A stretch of DNA of 25,168 bases from positions 1 to 25,168 of IMG/VR virus record IMGVR_UViG_3300042523_000629; one strand, written 5' to 3'. A program made the position numbers and the translations under genes. This DNA is from a virus. Of this stretch, positions 5,945 through 13,120 are shown one piece after another (the stretch's first letter is position 1; every line of letters begins with the position of its first letter). The notes beneath the pieces are model-generated. The model was not told the DNA's origin and ran no database searches. It saw only the letters and a program-made list of their open reading frames with translations.

Positions 5945-8900
5945 ATGGCTCTCACATCACCCGGCGTACAAGTAACAGTAATTGACGAAAGTCAGTATAT
6001 TCCATCAGCAGTCAACACAGTACCATACTTTGTAATTGCAACAGCACAGAACAAAGTATCTGGTGCTGGAGTTGGAGTAGCAGCTGGTACCACAGCAGCT
6101 AACGCTAACAAAACATATTTAATCACCAGTCAGCGTGATCTTAGTGCCACATTTGGGGTGCCATTCTTCTATAACACAACCACTGGCACTCCAATCAATG
6201 GTTACGAACTCAACGAATACGGCTTGTTGGCTGCTTACAGCTCATTGGGCATTTCAAATCGTGCTTATGTTCAGCGTGTGGACATTGATTTGACTGAACT
6301 TACAGCCAGCTTGACCCGCCCAACAGGATCACCAGCTGATGGTGCATATTGGCTAGATACTTCTACTTCTGTTTGGGGCATCCAAGAATGGAACCAAACC
6401 ACATCAACATTTACAGTGAAAACACCACTGTTGATTACTGACAGTGCCGATGTAGTAGAAAGCACCAGTGGTGTAACTGGACAAACAGTTTACACTCCTC
6501 TTAACACAGTAGGCAGCATTGGTGATTACGCTATTGTATCACTTGGTGGTACCGAAGCTATTTGGAACGTGGGCTGGTATAAGAATTCTGATAACGTTTG
6601 GGTTTCAGTTGGCGGTGCAGCATGGCAAGCATCTTGGCCTACAATCCAAGGTTCTGTGACCAATCCCACACTCACAGCAGGACAAAGTATTTTTATTAAT
6701 GACACTTCTGTAGCTGTGCCTGCTATTCCATCCAACACCTTGGCTGGATTTGTTGCCGCAGTTAATGCAGCAGCCATAACAGGTGTGACTGCTGCGGCTG
6801 TTGATGGAACATTTGTGATATACGCAGATGATACTGCAACCAACGATGGCAGTACTGCTACTGGCGGTATTGTTAGCATTGAACCCAATGCCAGCGGTGC
6901 TGCATTGTGTACTGCTCTTGGTATTCAAGCAATTGAATATTTGGCTCCAATCTTTTTTGCTGGATACAGTTATCAAGCACCACGTTGGAGAACCACAGAT
7001 ACTTTAGGTGGCAGACCCACTGGATCAGTTTGGAATAACATCAGTCCAGCCAATAATGGCTTGGCAGTTCAACTAAAACAATACAGTGCTACTCTAGGAG
7101 AATGGGTGTTGCAAAGTTGTCCTGCATTCCTTACCACAACTGCTGCAATCAATTCTTTTGATTCCACAGGTGGTGGAAGAAATATTCCAGTTGGTACATT
7201 GTTTGTGCAACCTGTTGCTAACTCTGCAGAAACATCACCAATGACTTCAATGGGATTTGAATTTTATAGACAAACTGCATTTGGTCAAACCATAGTTACA
7301 GGTACTACAACTCCAGGTGCCAATGGCGATGCATTGTTTGTTGCTGGTAATAAATTTACATTGGGCGGGTCAGTAGCTGGAAGTACAGTCACTAACACTG
7401 CTACAATTACATTGAGTGGTACCAGTATTGCCAGTTTTATTGCTGACGTCAGTGCAGCCAATATTCCTTATGTATCAGCCAGTGTAAATTCAGCTGGTAA
7501 TATTGTGTTCACACACAGCCAAGGCGGCATTATGTCATTGGCAGCAGTGTCTGGGTTTGGAACTCCAATTACCACAGCCGGGTTTAGCACAACTACCCCG
7601 TTTGTTCGTTTGGCAATTGGTGATTACACAACATTGATATTGTCTAACTTCTGTAGCGATCCAGAATTTGAATACACTTCCAGTTCTACAGCGCCTTACC
7701 AGGATCCTGCTGATGGCAGATTGTGGTACTACTCTACTCCAAGTCAAGTTGACATCATGATTCAAAATGCTGGACAATGGAGAGGTTATCAGAACGTTAC
7801 CAATGATGTTCGAGGGTATGATTTGACACAAACAAATGCCAGCGGTCCAATCTGTGCTGCTACAGCACCTGTCACACAAAATGATGTGTCAGCCAGTGCT
7901 TTGGTGTATGGTGATTTGTGGGTGGACACTAGTGACTTGGAAAATTATCCCAAGTTGTATCGTTGGGAATCTGTAAGCGGTGTGGATCAGTGGGTATCTG
8001 TTGATACTACAGATCAAGTCACACAGAATGGTGTGTTGTTTGCTGATGCTCGTTGGGCACCAAATGGCACAACAGATCCTATTGCAGATCCAATTCCAAC
8101 CATTGTGAGTTTGCTGACCAGCAACTATTTGGATTTGGATGCGCCAGATCCTGCACTATATCCACAAGGTATGTTGTTATGGAACACACGCCGTTCAGGT
8201 TATAATGTCAAGAGCTATCAAAGTGATTACTTTAATGCTACCACATTCCCCGATGACACATTGCCAGCAGTAACCAGTACATGGCTCACAGCATCAGGTA
8301 ACAAACAAGACGGCAGCATGTATGCAGGTCGACTAGCGCAACGTCAAATGATTGTGGCAGCAATGAGATCAGGGTTAGATACCAGTTTGGGTGCTAGAGA
8401 AGATACTGCACAATACACACTGATTGCAACACCTGCGTATCCAGAATTGATTCCTAACATGATTGCACTTAGCAACGAGCGCAACAACACATTGTTTGTG
8501 GTTGGTGATACTCCGATGCGTTTGCCTGGCACAGGTACTGACATCACAACTTGGGCTACCAACAACAATGGGTTGGGCACTGTGGCCGGTGATGGGCAAT
8601 CAGCTACCAGTAACTACGCTGCTACATTCTACCCAAGTTGTACAACTGTAGACTTGAGTGGGAATACTGTGGTAACAGCACCAAGTCACATGATGGTTAG
8701 AACAATCATTCGCAGTGACGAAGTGAGCTATCCATGGCTGGCACCAGCTGGTACACGCCGTGGTGTGGTAGACAATGCCACACAACTTGGTTATATTAAC
8801 GGAGCTACAGGTGAGTTTGTGCCAATTGGTGTGAATCAAGGCTTGCGTGATGTGTTGTACAGTTTGAATGTTAATCCAATTACATTCATTCCAGGTGTGG

Positions 8901-9271
8901 GTATTACCAACTTTGGTAACAAGACATCTACTACAACCACCACAGCGTTGGATCGTATCAACGTTGCACGTTTGGTTGCATTCTTGCGTGGACGCCTGGA
9001 AGAAATTGGCAAGTTGTATCTGTTCGAACCTAACGATCAGATCACACGCAATGAAATCACCAACACTTGCAACAGCTTGATGATTGACTTGATTGCCAAA
9101 CGTGCTATCTATGACTACTTGGTTGTTTGCGACTTGAGCAATAACACACCAGCTCGTATTGACCGCAATGAATTGTGGGTTGATATTGCGATTGAACCAG
9201 TTAAGGCTGTGGAGTTTATCTACATTCCTCTGCGTATCAAGAACACTGGAGACATAGCCGCAGGCCTGTAA
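5945..9271 (+). CDS. 18: Contractile tail sheath protein, T4 gp18-like, greatly enlarged
   Basis: This encodes 1108 residues, against 659 for T4 gp18. The N terminus MALTSPGVQVTVIDESQYIP and C terminus (FEPNDQITRNEITNTCNSLM, then KAVEFIYIPLRIKNTGDI) are the conserved sheath ends that interlock subunits and contact the tube. In between, roughly residues 125-720 hold inserted beta-rich Ser/Thr/Ala-rich domains. Short recurring segments of the form GxxWxxTS...W are seen near residues 133, 360, 589 and 655. Two copies of a module with AxFxAxVxAA appear at about 260-300 and 490-530. The inserts probably decorate the tail surface. The gene has its own perfect late promoter and is closed by a terminator. 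Confidence 0.92.
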   Translation: MALTSPGVQVTVIDESQYIPSAVNTVPYFVIATAQNKVSGAGVGVAAGTTAANANKTYLITSQRDLSATFGVPFFYNTTTGTPINGYELNEYGLLAAYSSLGISNRAYVQRVDIDLTELTASLTRPTGSPADGAYWLDTSTSVWGIQEWNQTTSTFTVKTPLLITDSADVVESTSGVTGQTVYTPLNTVGSIGDYAIVSLGGTEAIWNVGWYKNSDNVWVSVGGAAWQASWPTIQGSVTNPTLTAGQSIFINDTSVAVPAIPSNTLAGFVAAVNAAAITGVTAAAVDGTFVIYADDTATNDGSTATGGIVSIEPNASGAALCTALGIQAIEYLAPIFFAGYSYQAPRWRTTDTLGGRPTGSVWNNISPANNGLAVQLKQYSATLGEWVLQSCPAFLTTTAAINSFDSTGGGRNIPVGTLFVQPVANSAETSPMTSMGFEFYRQTAFGQTIVTGTTTPGANGDALFVAGNKFTLGGSVAGSTVTNTATITLSGTSIASFIADVSAANIPYVSASVNSAGNIVFTHSQGGIMSLAAVSGFGTPITTAGFSTTTPFVRLAIGDYTTLILSNFCSDPEFEYTSSSTAPYQDPADGRLWYYSTPSQVDIMIQNAGQWRGYQNVTNDVRGYDLTQTNASGPICAATAPVTQNDVSASALVYGDLWVDTSDLENYPKLYRWESVSGVDQWVSVDTTDQVTQNGVLFADARWAPNGTTDPIADPIPTIVSLLTSNYLDLDAPDPALYPQGMLLWNTRRSGYNVKSYQSDYFNATTFPDDTLPAVTSTWLTASGNKQDGSMYAGRLAQRQMIVAAMRSGLDTSLGAREDTAQYTLIATPAYPELIPNMIALSNERNNTLFVVGDTPMRLPGTGTDITTWATNNNGLGTVAGDGQSATSNYAATFYPSCTTVDLSGNTVVTAPSHMMVRTIIRSDEVSYPWLAPAGTRRGVVDNATQLGYINGATGEFVPIGVNQGLRDVLYSLNVNPITFIPGVGITNFGNKTSTTTTTALDRINVARLVAFLRGRLEEIGKLYLFEPNDQITRNEITNTCNSLMIDLIAKRAIYDYLVVCDLSNNTPARIDRNELWVDIAIEPVKAVEFIYIPLRIKNTGDIAAGL

Positions 9272-9298
9272 AAATAGGGTCCTTGGACCCTATTTTTT
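9271..9298 (+). terminator. Rho-independent terminator after tail sheath
   Basis: AAAATAGGGTCC (9271-9282) pairs with GGACCCTATTTT (9285-9296) across a TT centre, most simply as a CTTG tetraloop, and the run of T ends at 9298. It overlaps the sheath stop codon. The next gene restarts with a late-type box and a good ribosome site. Confidence 0.9.
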
Positions 9299-9312
9299 GA
9301 CCTCAAGTCTAA

Positions 9313-9320
9313 GATAAATA
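9313..9320 (+). promoter_or_regulatory. Late-type promoter box GATAAATA
   Basis: GATAAATA differs from the T4 late consensus at one base and lies between the terminator and the tail tube gene. The ribosome site TAGGAG follows at 9325-9330, and the ATG is at 9340. A promoter is needed here because a terminator precedes. Confidence 0.65.
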
Positions 9321-9339
9321 AAACTAGGAGATATATACA

Positions 9340-9984
9340 ATGCCAAGTTCATCATTAAACAAAATGACAGTACCGCTTGCAAGCGATCAATCAGCAAGCA
9401 CCCAAGGTCTGTTAATGCCAAAACTTAGATATCGCTTTAGAGTGATGTTTGAAAATTTGGGAGTTTCGACACCAACAACAGAGTTAACCAAGCAGGTTGT
9501 GAGCTTTGCTCGACCTAACCTGACGTTCGAACCAATCACATTGCCAATTTATAACTCAACATTGAAATTGGCCGGACGTCATAGCTGGGCAGACGTTGCT
9601 GTTGAGATTCGTGATGATGCATCAGGCAACGTGAGTAAGTTGATCGGCGAACAGATTCAGAAACAAATGGACTTCTTGGAAATGAGTTCAGCTGCATCTG
9701 GCATTGATTACAAGTTCTTGACCAAGTTGGAAATTCTAGACGGTGGCAACGGTGCTACTGAAGTAGTTGTATTAGAGTCGTGGGAACTGTATGGTTGCTA
9801 TATTGTGAGTGCTGATTACGGCCCAATGAACTATGGTACCAACGAAGCTGTGTCAATCACTATGAATATTTCTTATGACAACGCCAACCAAGGCAATCAA
9901 GGTGGTGGCGGTATTGGTGGAGTTTTAGCTAACGCTGTAAGAACTGCTACAGGAATTGTAACAGGTGCTGGACAAGGCATCTAA
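9340..9984 (+). CDS. 19: Tail tube protein, T4 gp19-like
   Basis: This encodes 214 residues. MPKLRYRFRVMFENLG near residue 26, then FARPNLTFEPITLPIYN, LKLAGRHSWADVAVEIRDD and VLESWELYGCYIVSADYG follow the order of strands in the gp19/Hcp-type tube fold. Six-fold rings of this protein make the inner tube. T4 gp19 is 163 residues; the extra length is an N-terminal extension of about 25 residues and a Gly-rich tail after residue 180 (QGNQGGGGIGG). It lies directly after the sheath gene, the usual order. A ribosome site TAGGAG at 9325-9330 supports the ATG. Confidence 0.9.
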   Translation: MPSSSLNKMTVPLASDQSASTQGLLMPKLRYRFRVMFENLGVSTPTTELTKQVVSFARPNLTFEPITLPIYNSTLKLAGRHSWADVAVEIRDDASGNVSKLIGEQIQKQMDFLEMSSAASGIDYKFLTKLEILDGGNGATEVVVLESWELYGCYIVSADYGPMNYGTNEAVSITMNISYDNANQGNQGGGGIGGVLANAVRTATGIVTGAGQGI

Positions 9985-9994
9985 GGTCTAATCA

Positions 9995-11188
9995 ATGTCT
10001 AGCTTCGGCCAAGACTTTCTTCAAGGTTTTACTGCGACAAATAGCTTGCGTGATTACACTCACGCAAGCAAAACTTTTCGCACTAATGCCTACGAACTTA
10101 AACCCAGATTTAAGTTTCTATTTCACGTTAAGTTTTCATTGAACTACCAAGAAATACAGAAACTGACAAATGTCAAAATTTTCAATCCTGAAAATATTTC
10201 CAATCTCAGTTTGGCAGTAAAAACAGTTGACTTGCCCAAATACAATATTGACGTTGCCACATTGAATCAGTACAATCGCAAAAGAATTGTACAAACCAAA
10301 ATCAATTATGAACCAGTAAACATCACATTCCACGACGATGGCGGCGACAACATTCGTGAGATGTGGTATCAGTATTATTCATACTACTACAAAGATCCAG
10401 CACAGCAATACATCAGTAATGCACCCACTTCATACGGCACACCTGGCCTAAATGCTACCAAACAAAACGGTTTCAGTTACAACAACCGAGACATTTACGA
10501 ACAAAATCGTATAGGCAGTGTGAATGACTGGGGATACATTGGCGAAAACTTCATGGATGGCACACAAACAGCCAGTGGTAAGCCACCATTCTTTAGAGAC
10601 ATACAAATTATTGGTTTTGATCAGCACAAGTATGCTAGATACATTTTGATCAATCCGTTGATTACCAATTGGAATCATGACACATATGATTACGCACAAG
10701 GCAACGGTACTATGCAACATACCATGACCATACGCTACGAAACTGTAAAGTATCTCAATGGCGGCCTTGGCAAACCAGATGTTAATATCAGCTGGCCAGA
10801 TTCAGCACACTACGATGAAACACCAAGTCCATTGGCTCGCCCAGGATCTACTGCTAGTATATTTGGCCAAGGTGGTTTGTTAAGTACCGGCGAAGGTATT
10901 TTGGCAGATTTAGAATCTGGATCAGTGGCAGGCCTGATTGGCGCAGCACAAAAAGCTGGTGCTGCCTACAACACATTCAAAGGAAAGAATTTGCAATCTA
11001 TTGTTCAAAGTGAAGCTGTGTCTTTAGGCAAACAGGCAATCAGTCAAAATGGCGCCAATGCAGTTAGATCAGTAATCAATAAAGCTGACGGCTGGGCGTT
11101 TCCTGTACAGTCAACACAACGACAAATTACTAGACAAATAAATGCACCAGGTGCTGCTGATATTTTAGCAGGCGGAGGCGGAGTGTAA
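9995..11188 (+). CDS. Second tube-like protein, possible tube initiator (gp48/gp54 type)
   Basis: This encodes 397 residues. Residues about 35-270 follow the tail-tube plan: LKPRFKFLFHVKFSLN, then VKTVDLPKYNIDVATLNQYN, RKRIVQTKINYEPVNITFHD, and a late ITNWNHDTYDYAQGNGTMQH strand pair. Length and position after gp19 suggest a tube terminator or baseplate tube-initiator such as T4 gp54 (320 residues) or gp48 (364). Which one cannot be decided by eye. The C-terminal 120 residues are Gly/Ala/Ser-rich and probably flexible or helical. It follows gp19 after ten bases with AAGG at 9983-9986, and its stop overlaps the next start (TAATG). Confidence 0.65.
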   Translation: MSSFGQDFLQGFTATNSLRDYTHASKTFRTNAYELKPRFKFLFHVKFSLNYQEIQKLTNVKIFNPENISNLSLAVKTVDLPKYNIDVATLNQYNRKRIVQTKINYEPVNITFHDDGGDNIREMWYQYYSYYYKDPAQQYISNAPTSYGTPGLNATKQNGFSYNNRDIYEQNRIGSVNDWGYIGENFMDGTQTASGKPPFFRDIQIIGFDQHKYARYILINPLITNWNHDTYDYAQGNGTMQHTMTIRYETVKYLNGGLGKPDVNISWPDSAHYDETPSPLARPGSTASIFGQGGLLSTGEGILADLESGSVAGLIGAAQKAGAAYNTFKGKNLQSIVQSEAVSLGKQAISQNGANAVRSVINKADGWAFPVQSTQRQITRQINAPGAADILAGGGGV

Positions 11189-11553
11189 TGTCTACAGGAT
11201 CAGTTAATTACACCAACACCAATCTTGATCAAACTGTAAGAATCTTTGACAGGTTCTATCAGTATGAGGCCAACGTGCCGGCAGCTGAGTATGATATTGT
11301 GTTGAGTTTTTTCAAACAACAAATGGGCGATGCCAGAGTGGCAGGCAACTTTACTGTGAGTTTGTTTCAAGTGGCAGAGCAAACAAATATTCCTGCACTT
11401 ACTCTATTAGATAGTTTTCAAGGCACTAATATAATGACCATTAATCTCAACATGGCCTACTATCTAAACAATATTCGTAGCAGAGCTACACTGCTGGGTG
11501 TAAATGTGCAACCAGTGCCCAACTACTATGCTGCTAGAACAGTGCTACAATGA
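11188..11553 (+). CDS. Small tail-cluster protein of unknown function
   Basis: This encodes 121 residues starting MSTGSVNYTNTNLDQTVRIF. The pattern NVPAAEYDIVLSFFKQQMGD then FTVSLFQVAEQTNIPALTLLDSF and IMTINLNMAYYLNNIRSRAT LLG is helical. It resembles small proteins placed next to structural genes in T4-like cyanophages, for which I know no firm role. It overlaps both neighbours by one base (TAATG at the start) and four bases (ATGA at the end), so it is produced together with the tube-like protein and gp4. A tail or baseplate accessory role is an inference from position only. Confidence 0.7.
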   Translation: MSTGSVNYTNTNLDQTVRIFDRFYQYEANVPAAEYDIVLSFFKQQMGDARVAGNFTVSLFQVAEQTNIPALTLLDSFQGTNIMTINLNMAYYLNNIRSRATLLGVNVQPVPNYYAARTVLQ

Positions 11554-11981
11554 GCAAGTGGGCACAGGGTCAATATCAAGTTATCAATCCTAAAAAATAT
11601 GTGGGCCAAGGCATGCCCAGATACAGATCAGGGTGGGAACATTCATTCATGCGTTTTTGCGATACCAATGACAACATCATGCAATGGGCCTCAGAAAGCA
11701 TACGCATACCTTATCTCCATCCATTAACTGGTAAAATGACCACCTATGTGCCAGATTTTTTGATCACTTACAAAACTCGCGACAACACACTTCGAGCAGA
11801 GTTAATTGAAATCAAACCCAAAGGCCAAAGTGCCATCACAGAAGGCCAAAAGCCCAGAGACCGTGCTGTGGTAGCTGTAAACTATGCCAAATGGGACGCT
11901 GCTACCAAATGGTGCAGAAATCAAGGCTTGACTTTTAGAGTGATCACAGAAGACGATATGTTTAAGAACGGTAAAGCATAG
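11550..11981 (+). CDS. 4: Head completion protein with nuclease fold, T4 gp4-like
   Basis: This encodes 143 residues, close to T4 gp4 (150). It has a PD-(D/E)xK-type core: Glu30 in GWEHSFMRF, VPDF with Asp69, and EIKP with Glu87 and Lys89. WASESIRIPYLHPLTGKMT before the VPDF motif is the typical gp4 region. In T4 this protein is required to finish packaged heads before tail joining and is related to TnsA/endonuclease I-type nucleases. The start overlaps the previous stop by ATGA. The product acts in the cytoplasm on maturing heads. Confidence 0.8.
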   Translation: MSKWAQGQYQVINPKKYVGQGMPRYRSGWEHSFMRFCDTNDNIMQWASESIRIPYLHPLTGKMTTYVPDFLITYKTRDNTLRAELIEIKPKGQSAITEGQKPRDRAVVAVNYAKWDAATKWCRNQGLTFRVITEDDMFKNGKA

Positions 11982-11983
11982 CC

Positions 11984-11991
11984 ACTAAATA
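11984..11991 (+). promoter_or_regulatory. Possible late promoter box ACTAAATA
   Basis: TAAATA at 11986-11991 ends four bases before the gp16 ATG at 11996, with no Shine-Dalgarno sequence. Only six of the eight late-consensus bases match, so the support is mainly the repeated arrangement at other genes. Confidence 0.35.
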
Positions 11992-11995
11992 TGGC

Positions 11996-12487
11996 ATGAC
12001 CAAACGTTTAGAAGAACTTTTTGATTTACCGCCCTCCACTGAAGAAGTGGAAACTGCTGTTCCTTCAATAGCAGAAAATCGCAACATAATCCAAAACTTA
12101 GACGCTGCTATCGACAAGATAGATGCTGCCTTACCGGCTGTGCGTGGCCTAGAATCTACTGATCAAGAAATGGACGAACTGGCTGGACTAGCCACTTCCA
12201 GCTACCGAGACCTAATGGATCTTGGCATGCAAGTAGACTCGAGATTTGCCAGTGAAATATTTGGTGTAGCCAGCAACATGCTGGGCCATGCAATCACAGC
12301 CAAAACAGCCAAGCTGGACAAAAAACTCAAGATGATCGATCTGCAGATGAAAAAGGTGCGATTGGATCAGCAACAACTAGACAAAGACCCTGAAGCCACT
12401 GCACAGCAAGGTCAAGGCCATGTGCTTAGCCGCAATGAATTGCTGGAAAGAATTCTGGGTAAGAATCAAAATGCTCAAAAAGAATAA
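11996..12487 (+). CDS. 16: Terminase small subunit, T4 gp16-like
   Basis: This encodes 163 residues, against 164 for T4 gp16. It begins MTKRLEELFDLPP, is acidic at the N terminus, and has the long central coiled-coil/helical region (DLMDLGMQVDSRFASEIFGV, then AKTAKLDKKLKMIDLQMKKV) that forms the oligomeric ring. The C terminus is short and polar (SRNELLERILGKN). The protein recognises phage DNA and regulates the large subunit during headful packaging. Unlike T4, the large subunit does not follow: gp17 begins about 8.4 kb downstream. An ATG at 11991 is out of frame and ends after three codons. Confidence 0.82.
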   Translation: MTKRLEELFDLPPSTEEVETAVPSIAENRNIIQNLDAAIDKIDAALPAVRGLESTDQEMDELAGLATSSYRDLMDLGMQVDSRFASEIFGVASNMLGHAITAKTAKLDKKLKMIDLQMKKVRLDQQQLDKDPEATAQQGQGHVLSRNELLERILGKNQNAQKE

Positions 12488-12490
12488 ATA
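12483..12490 (+). promoter_or_regulatory. Late-type promoter box AATAAATA
   Basis: AATAAATA has one mismatch to the T4 late consensus, overlaps the gp16 stop codon and ends 17 bases before the next ATG. CAGGAACC at 12497-12504 gives a ribosome site in between. Confidence 0.45.
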
Positions 12491-12507
12491 TATCACAGGA
12501 ACCTGAC

Positions 12508-13116
12508 ATGAAACCATTTGCCAAATATCTAGCAGAAAGTGAACGCACATACGACTATCGTATCAAAATGTGCGGCCGCATTCCGGACGATCTTGTGCGT
12601 CAACTCAAATCAAAACTGGATCAATTTGATCCAGCCAAATTGGGCGATGCCAAGACCACTCCCATTCAAAAGATCCTCACAGACTTTCCAAACAATCAGA
12701 ATGATGCTGTGACAATGTTTGATGTGAGTTTCAAGTATCCAGCAATTGAACCACAGATCAAACAGTTGTTTCAGATGCTAGGTGGCGATCCTAATCTTAT
12801 CGTAATGCAAACACAACCACATGTGGATGGACTTGTTGACGAGATGGACCGGATTGAATCTGAAAACAAAGACTTGTTAGCAGACACAGACTATCCTGCT
12901 CCTGATGCCGAACAACGAGCACTCAAGAAAGACTATTCAACTGGACCATACGATCATGCTGTGTTGAAGAATGCTTACCGCAGTGATTTTACAGTGGCTG
13001 GTGGTCGGACACCTCCTGCTAAGACCACTAACCAACTTCCCCAGGGCAACAAAAGCCCTATGACCAATATCAAGCGTCAACCCAAACCCGCTACCGGCGC
13101 CAACCCAAGAGGATAA
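12508..13116 (+). CDS. Probable internal head protein with capsid-targeting N terminus
   Basis: This encodes 202 residues starting MKPFAKYLAESERTYDYRIK. The first ten residues resemble the T4 capsid-targeting peptide MKTYQEFIAE, which directs internal proteins into the prohead and is cut by the gp21 protease after a (Leu/Ile)-x-Glu sequence; here YLAE would be cut after residue 10. After that comes an ordered domain (FDVSFKYPAIEPQIKQLFQM, ferredoxin-like pattern of alternating strands and helices) to about residue 120. A disordered Pro/Asn/Lys-rich tail follows (TTNQLPQGNKSPMTNIKRQP). Function after packaging is unknown. It lies between gp16 and a very large low-complexity protein, five bases before the latter. 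Confidence 0.7.
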   Translation: MKPFAKYLAESERTYDYRIKMCGRIPDDLVRQLKSKLDQFDPAKLGDAKTTPIQKILTDFPNNQNDAVTMFDVSFKYPAIEPQIKQLFQMLGGDPNLIVMQTQPHVDGLVDEMDRIESENKDLLADTDYPAPDAEQRALKKDYSTGPYDHAVLKNAYRSDFTVAGGRTPPAKTTNQLPQGNKSPMTNIKRQPKPATGANPRG

Positions 13117-13120
13117 TGAA

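Noticed and set aside
9297-9325. TTGACC near the terminator as a possible sigma70 promoter for the tail tube gene
   Set aside because: No acceptable -10 at 16-18 bases spacing; the T run belongs to the terminator, and the late-type box GATAAATA explains expression better.
11991-11999. ATG at 11991 before gp16
   Set aside because: It reads ATG GCA TGA, two residues and a stop, out of frame with gp16.
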